Source: Desulfurellales bacterium (GTDB taxonomy: Bacteria; Campylobacterota_A; Desulfurellia; Desulfurellales; Hippeaceae). Taken from it: 64,000 nt of DNA. The position numbers and the translations under genes were made by a program. Shown here piece by piece: positions 45,101 through 55,040 of this stretch (position 1 is its first letter; each line of letters starts with the position of its first letter). The stretch covers positions 1-64,000 of the forward strand of contig JALVUQ010000008.1 of NCBI GenBank assembly GCA_027035575.1, read 5' to 3'. The notes beneath the pieces were generated by a model, which was not told where the DNA came from, made no database searches, and saw only the letters and a list, made by a program, of their open reading frames with translations.

Positions 45101-47023
45101 ATGACAGAAGATAAACAGCTGCTTGAAGAGGAAGAAGCCGGTTCAAAAATACTTGTCAGAAATATAGACAAACTGGGCAATGTAGGAAAGACCGTCAAGA
45201 TTGCAAGTGTCATCTTGACGGTTTTCTCCTTATGGTTTAACAGCTTCGGGGTTATGTCAACCCTTCATCAAAACGCTATTTTCTTCTCTTTTATAGTTTT
45301 CACGGGTTTCATTCTATACCCAACGTCAAAAAAACATCCCAAAAAAACGCTTACCGTAGATGTTATTTTAGGGACTCTCGGTTTTTTAAGCGGACTTTAT
45401 ATCGTTTTTTTTGAAAATACCATTCACGCAAGAAACGAAGTTTTAATTTTACGTGATATGATAGTTGCAGGTATTGCCGTTTTGCTTATTATTGAGCTGT
45501 CAAGAAGGGTGGCAGGCATTGTAATACCTTTTTTGGCTGTTTTGTTTAGTTCATATGCCCTGTTTTTGGGAAGATATATGCCTGCGGGTATGTTCAATTT
45601 TAGGGGTATTCACCTGTCAACATACCTGTATCGAATGTACTTTACAACAGACGGCATTTTCGGTTACATAACCACGATAGCTTCGACCTATGTATTTTTG
45701 TTTATACTGTTTGCGGCATTTTTTCTAAAAAGCGGTGCCGGTGATTTCATTATTGACTTTTCAAAGGCAACGCTCGGTAAAACGGTCGGAGGACCTGCCA
45801 AAGTTGCCGTTATTGCAAGCGGTATTATGGGCTCCATTACCGGAAGCTCAGTTGCAAACGTTGTGGGAACGGGCTCTATCACAATTCCTTTAATGAAAAA
45901 AATAGGCTTTGCGCCGGAGTTTGCCGGCGGTGTCGAAACATCCGCCTCCGTAGGCGGTCAAATGATGCCCCCTATTATGGGAGCAGGTGCATTTGTGATG
46001 TCACAATGGACACAGATACCATACACGACAATAATAGGTGTGGCTTTTATACCTGCCGTTATATACTATCTCGGTGTTTTGCTGAACGTTCACATAAGGG
46101 CAAAAAAATCGGATATCAAACCGCTTGACGATAAGGATATTCCAGACCTGAAAACGGTTATGAAAAACGGATGGCACTTTATGATTCCGCTTCTGGTTTT
46201 AATCGCTCTTCTTGCATACGGCTTTACACCAACCTATGCAGCCATTTTGAGCATCATATCGGTTGTAGCGGCAAGCTGGCTTAAAAAAGACTCGAGGATG
46301 GGCTTTAAAAAGATATACGAAGCCTGTGTATTCGGTGTAAGAAATATGGTTGCAACGGGGGTTTTGTTAATAGCTGCCGGCATAATAGTCGGTGTTATCA
46401 CCCTCACCGGGCTTGGAATAGCCTTTTCCGTCATTGTTACTTCAATTACGTCAAACAGCATTTTTTGGCTGTATGTTCTAACAGCTTTGGCGGCACTGTT
46501 TTTGGGAATGGGTTTGCCTGTTACGGCATCATACATTGTTTTGGCTGTGCTGATAGCACCCGCATTTAAAATGCTCGGGGTGAGTCTGTTGGCTGCCAAT
46601 ATGACCGTGTTTTGGTTGGCAGAAACGGCGAACGTGACGCCTCCCATAGCCTTGGCTGCATTTGCGGCAAGCGGTATAGCCGGTTCAAGACCGCTTCCTA
46701 CAGCCATAGAGGCTTTTAAATTGGCAAAAGGGCTTCTTCTAATACCGATATTCTTTTTATACACAAAGCTATTAAGCGGGTTAACACTTACAAGTATAGA
46801 ACCCGCGGTATTCTTGATTGTCGGACTGTTCAGCTTCACAATAGCCATCGAGGGGTTTTTCCTAAAGCACATTTCATATATCGAAAGGGCGCTGTTTCTA
46901 TCTGTCGGTTTTTTAATGTTCTACCCAAAAACCGATACAAATATGGCAGGGCTTGTCATAGCAGCTTTGTTGATGGCTTATTACTTTTTGTTCCATAAAA
47001 CCATACGTCGAACAAATGATTAA
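45101..47023 (+). CDS. Fused 4TM/12TM TRAP permease
   Basis: A 640-residue inner-membrane protein combining the small (DctQ-like, helices before about residue 150) and large (DctM-like) subunits. The large part has GSITGSSVANVVGTGSITIP, ETSASVGGQMMPPIMGAGAF and LGMGLPVTASYIVLAVLIAP, typical of TAXI-linked permeases. It begins 6 bp after the binding-protein gene, with no strong ribosome-binding site. It imports the substrate delivered by the TAXI protein, driven by sodium or protons. Confidence 0.93.
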   Translation: MTEDKQLLEEEEAGSKILVRNIDKLGNVGKTVKIASVILTVFSLWFNSFGVMSTLHQNAIFFSFIVFTGFILYPTSKKHPKKTLTVDVILGTLGFLSGLYIVFFENTIHARNEVLILRDMIVAGIAVLLIIELSRRVAGIVIPFLAVLFSSYALFLGRYMPAGMFNFRGIHLSTYLYRMYFTTDGIFGYITTIASTYVFLFILFAAFFLKSGAGDFIIDFSKATLGKTVGGPAKVAVIASGIMGSITGSSVANVVGTGSITIPLMKKIGFAPEFAGGVETSASVGGQMMPPIMGAGAFVMSQWTQIPYTTIIGVAFIPAVIYYLGVLLNVHIRAKKSDIKPLDDKDIPDLKTVMKNGWHFMIPLLVLIALLAYGFTPTYAAILSIISVVAASWLKKDSRMGFKKIYEACVFGVRNMVATGVLLIAAGIIVGVITLTGLGIAFSVIVTSITSNSIFWLYVLTALAALFLGMGLPVTASYIVLAVLIAPAFKMLGVSLLAANMTVFWLAETANVTPPIALAAFAASGIAGSRPLPTAIEAFKLAKGLLLIPIFFLYTKLLSGLTLTSIEPAVFLIVGLFSFTIAIEGFFLKHISYIERALFLSVGFLMFYPKTDTNMAGLVIAALLMAYYFLFHKTIRRTND

Positions 47024-47292
47024 GTGAAGATAGTGATTACTTTATAAGCAGAACAGCATAACGGACACATATTTCAATAATTTAAAATGGAAGCTCGGTT
47101 TTATTTGTCGCGAGATAGGACTAAGGCAAAAAATATATCACATAATCTTTTTACTTTATGAAACGATATGGGCTGCTTGACGTTACACGTTTTTTAATTC
47201 TGCATAAGCGTTTAAAAATTTTTTCTTGAATATAGAGTGAATTCATATTATAACCTAATACGTACATATAAAAAAATAAACGGGAGGATTTT
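47024..47292 (+). other. Non-coding gap before the aldolase gene
   Basis: 269 bp with no frame of note. A weak TTGAAT lies at 47226-47231 and AT-rich sequence follows, but no -10 at a normal distance is clear. No terminator for the TRAP operon can be seen. GGGAGG stands before the aldolase ATG. Confidence 0.4.
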
Positions 47293-48279
47293 ATGGTTTA
47301 TTATTCCGAATTGGGTTTTGTAAATACCAAGGAGATGTTTAGGGATGCATTTGAGAAAGGTTATGCCGTTCCGGCTTATAACTTTAACAATATGGAGCAG
47401 CTTCAGGCAATCATAACGGCGTGCACAATGACCCAATCACCCGTTATATTGCAGGTATCAAAGGGTGCGAGAAATTACGCAAATCAAACGCTGCTTCGAT
47501 GGATGGGGCAAGGCGCCGTTGAATTGATGAAAGAGATAGCGTCTCAAAACAATTTGAAAGAAATACCCATAGCCCTCCATCTTGACCACGGTGACAGCTT
47601 TGAGCTTTGTAAAAGCTGTGTGGATATGGGGTTTTCTTCGGTTATGATTGACGGAAGTCATCTTCCTTACGATGAAAACGTGGCTGTAACAAGACAGGTT
47701 GTTGAATATGCCCATAAATACGATGTAACCGTTGAGGGTGAGCTCGGCGTTCTGGCAGGCATAGAAGACGATGTTAAAGCCGAACACCACACCTACACAA
47801 ATCCTGATGACGTAGAGGATTTCGTCAATAAAACAGGCGTGGATTCTCTTGCCATTGCAATAGGAACTTCTCACGGTGCTTATAAGTTTAAGGTAAAAGA
47901 GGGAGAAGAGCCCCCTCCTTTAAGGTTCGACATACTGCAGGAGGTGGAAAAAAGAATTCCCGGCTTTCCGATAGTGCTTCACGGGGCGTCCAGCGTGCTT
48001 CAGGAGTACGTTAAAATAATAAACAAATACGGCGGCAATCTTGAGGGAGCTGTCGGAGTGCCGGAATCTCAGTTGAGAAAAGCAGCCAAAAGCTCGGTTT
48101 GCAAAATAAACATAGATTCTGACGGCAGATTGGTTATGACTGCAAAGGTTAGAGAGGTTCTCTGGAACAAGCCCAAAGAGTTCGACCCGAGAAAGTATCT
48201 TGGTCCTGCAAGAGACGAGTTGATAAAAATGTACGAAAGAAAGAATAAAGAGGTGTTGGGTTCGGCTTTCAGAGTTTAA
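47293..48279 (+). CDS. fba: Class II fructose-bisphosphate aldolase
   Basis: Zinc-dependent aldolase joining glyceraldehyde 3-phosphate and dihydroxyacetone phosphate; here probably gluconeogenic. The 328-residue protein carries YAVPAYNFNNMEQLQAI, the zinc/catalytic segment IALHLDHGDSFELCKSC, VEGELGVLAGIEDD, AIAIGTSHGAYKF, IVLHGASSV and the phosphate-binding VCKINIDSDGRL. All zinc-ligand histidines are present. It continues into a chemoreceptor and phosphoglucose isomerase gene on the same strand. Confidence 0.95.
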   Translation: MVYYSELGFVNTKEMFRDAFEKGYAVPAYNFNNMEQLQAIITACTMTQSPVILQVSKGARNYANQTLLRWMGQGAVELMKEIASQNNLKEIPIALHLDHGDSFELCKSCVDMGFSSVMIDGSHLPYDENVAVTRQVVEYAHKYDVTVEGELGVLAGIEDDVKAEHHTYTNPDDVEDFVNKTGVDSLAIAIGTSHGAYKFKVKEGEEPPPLRFDILQEVEKRIPGFPIVLHGASSVLQEYVKIINKYGGNLEGAVGVPESQLRKAAKSSVCKINIDSDGRLVMTAKVREVLWNKPKEFDPRKYLGPARDELIKMYERKNKEVLGSAFRV

Positions 48280-48319
48280 ATACCAAAACACAGAAAAATA
48301 ATTTTAAAGGAACAGTTTT

Positions 48320-49507
48320 ATGAAAAGTTTTACAAGGGTTTTGTTTTTCTCTATGTTTTCATTCGGCTTGGTGATGGGTCTTATATTCCCGCCCTTTGCC
48401 TCTTTGTTTGTTAAGGTTATTCCGAAATATGACATTGTATTTAAGGCATCCTGCATAGTTGCAGGCATAGTTGTCGGTTTAAGCAGTTTCTGGATAGTGA
48501 AAGCAACTATTCTCAAGCAACTGCACAAAATGGCTAAAATAGTGGCAAAAATAGAGCAAAAAGATATATCCTGCATTATTGAAGATGAAAAAATGCTGTC
48601 ATCGAAAGACGAAATAGGACTTTTATCCAATACATTCAACCTATCCGTTCGCTCTTTACAGGGAATTATCGAGCAGATATCAAGCCTTATAGTGACATTG
48701 AGCGAACTGTCTCAAAACATAGCCAACGACATACAAAACGTTAAAAACAAGGCTAACGATACCTCAAATGCCCTTGATGAAATCCAAAAAGCCATCGAAT
48801 ATGCTTCAAATACATACGAAGAGTTTATGGAAAATTTGGAAACTATTAAATCTCAATTGGATGAGACAGGGCATATATTCAACAAAAATGTGGATATAAT
48901 AGAAAACAGCATAGGGTCTATGGACGCTTTATCCGAAAAAATTATCAATATGTCTTCAAAAATAGAAAAATTTAAAGACATAACGGGGAATATGGGTAAA
49001 TTGATTGCTACTGTTGATGAGATTGCCCAACAGACAAATCTGCTTGCCCTAAATGCCGCAATAGAGGCTGCAAGAGCGGGAGAAGCCGGCAGAGGCTTTG
49101 CGGTTGTGGCGGATGAGGTTAGAAAGTTGGCTGAAAAAACCCAGGATGCTACAAAGAATATATCGTCTATGATTGATAATTTAAACGTTCAATCGGAATT
49201 TTTCATAGAAGCCATAGAGGACGCATCAAAGCAATCTTTAACTAGCAAAGACGAGGTGCAGGAATTAAAGAGGGCAATAGATGAAATCCAGCGTGAAACG
49301 GAAAACACAAACTCAAAATTGAACGATTTCTTCAGCGGTCTTGAGACGCTGTCTTCTTCCATTTCCGAAATAGAGTCTCAAGCAAAAGAGATAGGGGTTT
49401 TCTCCGAAGATAACAAAAACTCAACCGAAAACGTATCGCGCGAAATGGTCAGACTGGCAAAAGAGATAGAAAACCTAAATTCCAAGATACGTGCCTTCAA
49501 GCTATAA
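48320..49507 (+). CDS. Methyl-accepting chemotaxis-type protein with almost no periplasmic domain
   Basis: A 395-residue signalling protein. Two transmembrane helices (about 6-26 and 38-62) are separated by only about ten residues, so no periplasmic ligand domain exists. A HAMP-like linker (about 63-115) leads to a long coiled-coil signalling domain whose conserved hairpin is [34 protein letters not shown]-type sequence (from about residue 236). No C-terminal receptor-modification pentapeptide is seen. It may sense membrane or cytosolic state. AAAGGA precedes the ATG. No other chemotaxis gene is nearby. Confidence 0.88.
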   Translation: MKSFTRVLFFSMFSFGLVMGLIFPPFASLFVKVIPKYDIVFKASCIVAGIVVGLSSFWIVKATILKQLHKMAKIVAKIEQKDISCIIEDEKMLSSKDEIGLLSNTFNLSVRSLQGIIEQISSLIVTLSELSQNIANDIQNVKNKANDTSNALDEIQKAIEYASNTYEEFMENLETIKSQLDETGHIFNKNVDIIENSIGSMDALSEKIINMSSKIEKFKDITGNMGKLIATVDEIAQQTNLLALNAAIEAARAGEAGRGFAVVADEVRKLAEKTQDATKNISSMIDNLNVQSEFFIEAIEDASKQSLTSKDEVQELKRAIDEIQRETENTNSKLNDFFSGLETLSSSISEIESQAKEIGVFSEDNKNSTENVSREMVRLAKEIENLNSKIRAFKL

Positions 49508-49519
49508 AAGGATTTTCGT

Positions 49520-50728
49520 ATGAGAAAAATGCCTGAGGTAATAAAATCGGAAAAACTCATACACTATGAATTTGACGGTTCATACGATTTCGGTTTGGAT
49601 TACAAAACAAACTACGGTTTTATAAGAAGTCTGTGTATGAAAAACGTTGTCGAAGAAGTTCAAGACTGCATAGACAGCTGTTTTCAATATGAAAACATTG
49701 TACAGGTCGGCATAGGAGGGAGCGCTTTGGGGGCTGCGGCATCTTTGGAGTTTTTGAAAGGAGCGCAAACAATTCCCCAAAACGACAGAAGGTATTTTAG
49801 TCTCGACAACATAGACCCGCAAAGACTAAAGCTTGTGTTCTCTTTGGATTTGAAAAAAACGCTGTTTCACGTAGTTTCAAAAAGTGGTTCTACGATAGAA
49901 ACACTATCCCAGTTTTTCGTTATATATGAAAAAATGAAAAAACTCTTTGCCGAAGAGGCTGACAAACATTTTGTTTTTACAACCTCACAAAGCGGTTTTT
50001 TGTATGAATTTGGGAAAAAACACGACATAAAAACATTTTTCATACCCGATGAGGTTGGCGGACGATACAGCGTTTTTACTCCCGTCGGCTTGATAGCTTT
50101 GACATTTTTAGGTTATGATATCAAACAATTTATCGAAGGTGCAAAAACAGCCGTAAGAGCATATAGAAACGGTTGGGCTTTTGCAAACGAATTTGCATCT
50201 TTTGTAATCGGAGAATATAAAAACCGTAAAAATATCCTGGTTTTATTTGCCTATAAAGATAGATTAAAGGGCATTGCAGAGTGGTTTCGGCAACTGTGGG
50301 CAGAAAGCCTCGGTAAAGACGGAGAAGGGCAGACGCCCGTTGTCTCCGTCGGCACAACAGACCAACACTCTCAACTTCAACTATATCAAGACGGACCGAA
50401 AGATAAAGCCTTTGTCTTTCTGGATGTAAAACAGGATACGGATTTTACCGTTAAAAACGATTTCGGCTTTGGCTATCTTAAAAACAAAAGCCTAAACGAG
50501 ATTATGGATATTGAAAAAAATTCAACCAAAAAAGCACTTCAACAAAACCAAATAAAGTGCGGGGATATTTTTATTGAAAAAAACGACGAATTTACCTTAG
50601 GGGCTCTATACATATCTTTTATGCTTGCAACGGCAAAAGCAGGAAAAATATTAAACATAGACCCGTTTAACCAACCGGGAGTGGAACTTTCAAAATCCTT
50701 CACCAAACAAACACTTAAAACAGTTTAA
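49520..50728 (+). CDS. pgi: Glucose-6-phosphate isomerase (short bacterial form)
   Basis: Interconverts glucose 6-phosphate and fructose 6-phosphate. At 402 residues it is shorter than the enteric enzyme (about 550) but typical of compact bacterial forms. Key segments are VGIGGSALGAAASLEFL, VSKSGSTIETLSQF, VGGRYSVFTPVGLIAL, EGQTPVVSVGTTDQHSQLQL and FNQPGVELSK. AAAGGA stands 7 bp before the ATG at 49520. It follows the chemoreceptor by 12 bp; with fba upstream it supplies the upper gluconeogenic steps. Confidence 0.93.
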   Translation: MRKMPEVIKSEKLIHYEFDGSYDFGLDYKTNYGFIRSLCMKNVVEEVQDCIDSCFQYENIVQVGIGGSALGAAASLEFLKGAQTIPQNDRRYFSLDNIDPQRLKLVFSLDLKKTLFHVVSKSGSTIETLSQFFVIYEKMKKLFAEEADKHFVFTTSQSGFLYEFGKKHDIKTFFIPDEVGGRYSVFTPVGLIALTFLGYDIKQFIEGAKTAVRAYRNGWAFANEFASFVIGEYKNRKNILVLFAYKDRLKGIAEWFRQLWAESLGKDGEGQTPVVSVGTTDQHSQLQLYQDGPKDKAFVFLDVKQDTDFTVKNDFGFGYLKNKSLNEIMDIEKNSTKKALQQNQIKCGDIFIEKNDEFTLGALYISFMLATAKAGKILNIDPFNQPGVELSKSFTKQTLKTV

Positions 50729-50739
50729 CGAAGCAGCTT

Positions 50740-51747
50740 TCAAAACAAGCTGTAAGATTGTTCTAACAAACAACACAATACTTCATAAAACACAACAAAA
50801 AGAACAGCGGAAAAGGTAAGAAGGGCTTGAGAACGTTTTATATGCTCTTTTTCGGGAAATTCATACATTCCACCTATAAAAGGCTTTTCTACCTTTGAGT
50901 GAGGGTATGTTACTGTTCCGCCGAGTTTGATTTTCATTGCACCCGCAACCGCACTTTCTGCGTGGGCTGAGTTTGGAGACGGGTGTTTAAGCCTGTCTTT
51001 CTTAGCCGTTTTAAAACAGGACAATCCGTCTTTACCAACAAAATAAGAGCCAAAGCATATAAAAAATACGGAAATTCTTGCCGGTATGAAGTTTACAGCA
51101 TCGTCAAGTTTGGCTGCAAATCTGCCGAATCTTATGTACTTGGCGTTTTTATAACCCATCATAGAATCCAACGTATTGACAGTCCTATAAAGCAGTGCGA
51201 ATAAAACACCTATAGCTGCGGGTTCAAATTTTATTATGCAGCCTGCAAGTATCCCTGTAAAATACCAGAACACAACGGATGCAAATCCATCGACAAAATT
51301 TTCGGACATACTCTCTACGGCAGCCATAACAATTCCCGTTTCATCAAGCCTTTGAGTATCCCTTCCCACAATCATACCGAGATATCTTTTCGCTTTTTTC
51401 AAATCGCCTGACTTTAAAGCCGAATGGATTCTATTTGTATGGTTGAACATATCCCTTAAAGCCAAAGAGCTGTAGAGCACAAACACATAAAAAACAGTCT
51501 CAAATCCCCTGCCTAAAAAAGAGATGGCATAAACCGCTGCAAAATAGAGACAAAAAACGGCTGTAAGAACCGCAATTGTAAGCACCACGCCGTATCTTTC
51601 GTTAAACAATCCTCTGTTTTCCATAGGTTTTTGGAAAAATAATATTAATCTGCCTATCAATCGAGTCGGGTGCAGACCGTAGTGCGGGTCTCCGATAACA
51701 AAATCGGTTAAAAAAGCCATTAGCAGAACAGCGCAGCAGCTATACAT
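50740..51747 (-). CDS. cbiB: Adenosylcobinamide-phosphate synthase (CbiB/CobD)
   Basis: A 335-residue integral-membrane enzyme that attaches aminopropanol phosphate to adenosylcobyric acid during cobalamin assembly. The family start region FVIGDPHYGLHPTRLIG, the helix-rich body and the segment HPSPNSAHAESAVAGAMKIKLGG are diagnostic. It overlaps the PLP enzyme gene by 8 bp and is last in the cob operon. Confidence 0.92.
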   Translation of the reverse strand: MYSCCAVLLMAFLTDFVIGDPHYGLHPTRLIGRLILFFQKPMENRGLFNERYGVVLTIAVLTAVFCLYFAAVYAISFLGRGFETVFYVFVLYSSLALRDMFNHTNRIHSALKSGDLKKAKRYLGMIVGRDTQRLDETGIVMAAVESMSENFVDGFASVVFWYFTGILAGCIIKFEPAAIGVLFALLYRTVNTLDSMMGYKNAKYIRFGRFAAKLDDAVNFIPARISVFFICFGSYFVGKDGLSCFKTAKKDRLKHPSPNSAHAESAVAGAMKIKLGGTVTYPHSKVEKPFIGGMYEFPEKEHIKRSQALLTFSAVLFVVFYEVLCCLLEQSYSLF

Positions 51748-52804
51748 AATTCACAATAAGCCGTATTAGTCTATCGTTATCTTTGCTGTTTAAAACGGCA
51801 AATCTGAAAAAATTACCCTCCAAGCCTTCAAAGTTGCGGCAATCCCTTACAAAAACACCGTTTTCAAGCAGATATTTCAAAAAATCATCGAGGCTTACAT
51901 CATTAACCCATTTTGCAAGGAAAAAATTGGAGTCACTATCAAAAATCTTCAATCCTTTTTGACTGTAGAGAGCTTCTTTAACCCTAACTTTTTCCGTTTT
52001 CACAAAACTCCTTGAAGCCTTTTCGAATTCCGCACACCGAACAAGCATAGAGGCAGCCTGCTCTGCAACGGCATTGACGCTCCACGGCTGTTTAACAAAG
52101 CGAAATTTTTCAGTCGTTTCTTTGGAAGAGATAACCGCCCCCACCCTCAACCCGGGCAGGGCGTAAAATTTTGTTAGTGAGTGAAAAACAACGATGTTTT
52201 CAGTACTGCAATTTATTAAAGTTTCGTTCTCGAAATTGTCCGTAAACTGTATAAAAGCCTCATCAACCAAAAACCATTTATCGCTGTGTTTTTCTGCAAG
52301 ATTTATAATTTTGTTTTTATCGATTAAATTACCCGTCGGGTTGTTCGGTCTTGTCAAAAAAACGGCATCGCAGCTCAGCAGAGCCTGTTCAAAGGTTTCA
52401 TCAAATACAAATTCGAAGCCGTTTTGTTCTTTTAGAGCAATGGTATCTGTTTTGCAGCCTTGGATTTTAAACGCCCTTTTATGGTCATAAAAAGAGGGCT
52501 CAAAAATAACGACACTTTTTATATCCAAAGCCTTTGGTGTAAGATATATTAATTCCAAAGAACCGTTTCCAGCAACTATATTATCCGAATCAATCCCAAA
52601 ACGCTCCGCATAAAACTCCAAAACACCTTCTGCATTTTGGGAGGGGTATTTATCTACATAATCTATAAGTTTATGCCAATTCAGCTTCAGAATAGGCGGC
52701 ACACCGAAAGGATTCACATTGACGCTAAAATCCGTTATTTCTTTTTGCTTAATATTGAACTTTTTTAAGTAAAACTTGTAATCGCCTCCGTGTATATGGT
52801 TCAT
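51740..52804 (-). CDS. cobC: Threonine-phosphate decarboxylase-like PLP enzyme (CobC/CobD)
   Basis: A 354-residue class I/II aminotransferase-fold enzyme that should make (R)-1-aminopropan-2-yl phosphate from L-threonine phosphate for the cobalamin nucleotide loop. It resembles HisC, with FSVNVNPFGVPP at the start (the Hisc-like N...P.G.P motif), NGSLELIYL, TRPNNPTGNLID, FLVDEAFIQF and the Schiff-base lysine in HSLTKFYALPGLRVGAV. Its place among cob genes argues for the cobalamin role over histidinol-phosphate aminotransferase. Overlaps cobQ by 4 bp. Confidence 0.88.
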   Translation of the reverse strand: MNHIHGGDYKFYLKKFNIKQKEITDFSVNVNPFGVPPILKLNWHKLIDYVDKYPSQNAEGVLEFYAERFGIDSDNIVAGNGSLELIYLTPKALDIKSVVIFEPSFYDHKRAFKIQGCKTDTIALKEQNGFEFVFDETFEQALLSCDAVFLTRPNNPTGNLIDKNKIINLAEKHSDKWFLVDEAFIQFTDNFENETLINCSTENIVVFHSLTKFYALPGLRVGAVISSKETTEKFRFVKQPWSVNAVAEQAASMLVRCAEFEKASRSFVKTEKVRVKEALYSQKGLKIFDSDSNFFLAKWVNDVSLDDFLKYLLENGVFVRDCRNFEGLEGNFFRFAVLNSKDNDRLIRLIVNYV

Positions 52805-54285
52805 TTTAATTTTCCGATTATTTGCATAATTTTATCCATATCAACGTAGGTCTTAAATCGCTCAGCCAAAAGTTCATACTGCGTCTGTCTGAACTCATCG
52901 TAATCCGTCGGGTTCGGTTTTGTGAACTTATTCTTTGCAGTCATCGAAAGAAAATAGTGTCTGAACTCTTTTTTGTCGAAAATACCGTGCAGATAACAGC
53001 CTGCGACTTTTCCTTTTATCGCCCCGCCGTAGGCTTTATGGCCGTCTTTATTTATTTTCAAAGCCGGTTTTTCGTTTGAGCGTACGGTTTTACCCATATG
53101 TATTTCGTATCCTTCAACATCTACGTTCCCGTCAATCCATACCGCTTTTGTCTTTGTAACCGTTTTCTTTTTCTCAAGCCTCGTAACAATATCCAGCAGT
53201 CCGAGCCCCGTCGTATTTTTGCTGTCCGATTCAACAAAAAAGGGGTCGAGGATTTCTTTTGTTAATATCTGGTATCCCCCGCAAATACCGAAGATAAAAC
53301 CACCCGATTTCTCATAGTTTTTTATATATTCATCCCAACTTAAACTCTTCATCCACTGCAAATCGTAAACAACGTTTTTTGAGCCCGGTATAATCAGAGC
53401 GTCATACTCAAGCAGGTCTCTTGGTTTTGACAGATAGTGAATCCTTACCCGTTCCTCAAGATTGAAAGGCAAAAAATCCGTAAAGTTGGATATGTGCGGC
53501 AGTTTCAAAACGGCAATATTTATCATATTTTTATCAACACACATTTCACTTTTTATAATATCCGAAGGCAGCCCGTCTTCATACTCTATCTCAATATCGT
53601 AAAAATAGGGAATAACACCCAAAACGGGTATCCCCGTTCTTTTTTGTATATAATCAACCCCGTCTTTAAAAAGCTCTCTGTCTCCTCTGAATTTGTTTAT
53701 TATAAAGCCTTTTATCATTTGGCGCTCTTGTTTGTTCAAGCACTCAAGCGTTCCTATAATCTGAGCAAATACGCCGCCTCTATCTATATCCGCTATTAAA
53801 ATAACATCGGCGTCGGCAGCTTTTGCCGTCTTAAAATTTACAAAATCCTGTTTGCTCAGATTCACCTCGGCACAGGAGCCTGCTCCTTCTATTACAATCA
53901 GCTCAAACTCATTTTTGATTTTTTGTAAGCTTTTTAGAGACTCTTGAAACATAAAATCGGTGTCTTTGAAATAGTTGTTTGCCTCAAAATTACCTATGGC
54001 TTTGCCGTGAAGTATAACCTGAGCCGTCTTATCGGCTAAAGGCTTTAAAAGCACTGGGTTCATATCATTCGTGGGTGTTGTATTGCAGGCAAAAGCCTGT
54101 ACTGCCTGCGCTCTGCCGATTTCCCCGAAACTGTTTGTTACAAACGAATTGTTGGACATATTTTGCGCTTTGAAGGGCGCGGTTTTTATTCCCATATTGC
54201 TGAATATTCTGCACAGAGCCGTAGCAACAACACTTTTCCCAACATCGGAAGCAGTGCCGAAAACTGCCAATGCTTTTGCACTCAC
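52801..54285 (-). CDS. cobQ: Cobyric acid synthase (CobQ/CbiP)
   Basis: Amidates adenosylcobyrinic acid a,c-diamide using glutamine and ATP. The 494-residue enzyme has the N-terminal P-loop-like ALAVFGTASDVGKSVVATAL, KAQNMSNNSFVT and RAQAVQAFA, then a glutamine-amidotransferase domain with GFIFGICGGYQILTKEI (catalytic cysteine) and CYLHGIFDKKEFR (histidine). It overlaps cobS and cobC by 4 bp each. Confidence 0.95.
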   Translation of the reverse strand: MSAKALAVFGTASDVGKSVVATALCRIFSNMGIKTAPFKAQNMSNNSFVTNSFGEIGRAQAVQAFACNTTPTNDMNPVLLKPLADKTAQVILHGKAIGNFEANNYFKDTDFMFQESLKSLQKIKNEFELIVIEGAGSCAEVNLSKQDFVNFKTAKAADADVILIADIDRGGVFAQIIGTLECLNKQERQMIKGFIINKFRGDRELFKDGVDYIQKRTGIPVLGVIPYFYDIEIEYEDGLPSDIIKSEMCVDKNMINIAVLKLPHISNFTDFLPFNLEERVRIHYLSKPRDLLEYDALIIPGSKNVVYDLQWMKSLSWDEYIKNYEKSGGFIFGICGGYQILTKEILDPFFVESDSKNTTGLGLLDIVTRLEKKKTVTKTKAVWIDGNVDVEGYEIHMGKTVRSNEKPALKINKDGHKAYGGAIKGKVAGCYLHGIFDKKEFRHYFLSMTAKNKFTKPNPTDYDEFRQTQYELLAERFKTYVDMDKIMQIIGKLK

Positions 54286-55040
54286 AATAAAAATCCTTTT
54301 AAATGGGCATTAAAATAAACGGCACAAACAAGCAAAACGGACTCTGTTATCTCAGAAGCAGCCCCAAGCATATCGCCGGTAATGCCTCCAACCTTCTTTA
54401 TATAGAACAGTTTCAGTAAAAGCGTGATAGAAAACCCTACAAAAAGCAGAGCTATTCCCACACCTCTATCCGTTACTGCGCTTAAAGCCAAAGATATTAA
54501 AAAGGCAACAGCTGCATCTTTTTTGCCTGCATTTTTTACAAAGGGCTGCGCCGTTCCGCCCTCTTTGCGTGCATACGGGGATGTCGATGCAAGATAGCTC
54601 ATAGCAAACCTCGATGTCACATAAACAGGGAAAAGCAGCAATAAATCGTTATTGTGAATAATCTTTAAAATTGCAATCCATTTAATCAGCACGACAAATA
54701 TCAGAGCAAGGCTTCCGAACGTGCCAACGCTCGAATCTTTCATTATGCTTAAAATCCTTGCTTTGTCGTATCCTCCGCCGAAAGCATCCGCCGAATCAGC
54801 CAATCCGTCCAAATGTATGCCTCTTGTTAAAAACGCTACAAAAAATACGCTAAAAAACGCTATAAGTTGATACCAGTTTGTTAAGTACAAACCTGCCTTG
54901 ATTAAAGCTGCAAGGATACCCGCAATCAGAAAGCCTACAAGAGGAAACCAGATAACGGCATCGGATAAATCATCGGCGTCTTTGCCCAAAACAGGTATTA
55001 AGGTTAAGGTTCTTATGGCACTAACAAAACCTCTTATCAT
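54282..55040 (-). CDS. cobS: Cobalamin synthase (CobS/CobV)
   Basis: A 252-residue inner-membrane enzyme that joins alpha-ribazole (phosphate) to adenosylcobinamide-GDP. Motifs are IRTLTLIPV near the start, RGIHLDGLADSADAFGGGYD with the catalytic acidic residues, MKDSSVGTFGSLALIF and GGITGDMLGAASEITE. It overlaps cobT and cobQ by 4 bp each. Confidence 0.94.
   Translation of the reverse strand: MIRGFVSAIRTLTLIPVLGKDADDLSDAVIWFPLVGFLIAGILAALIKAGLYLTNWYQLIAFFSVFFVAFLTRGIHLDGLADSADAFGGGYDKARILSIMKDSSVGTFGSLALIFVVLIKWIAILKIIHNNDLLLLFPVYVTSRFAMSYLASTSPYARKEGGTAQPFVKNAGKKDAAVAFLISLALSAVTDRGVGIALLFVGFSITLLLKLFYIKKVGGITGDMLGAASEITESVLLVCAVYFNAHLKGFLL

Noticed and set aside
50734-50752. Hairpin CAGCTT...AAGCTG between pgi and cbiB
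   Set aside because: There is no T run after the stem on either strand, and the stem is only 6 bp; too weak to call a terminator.
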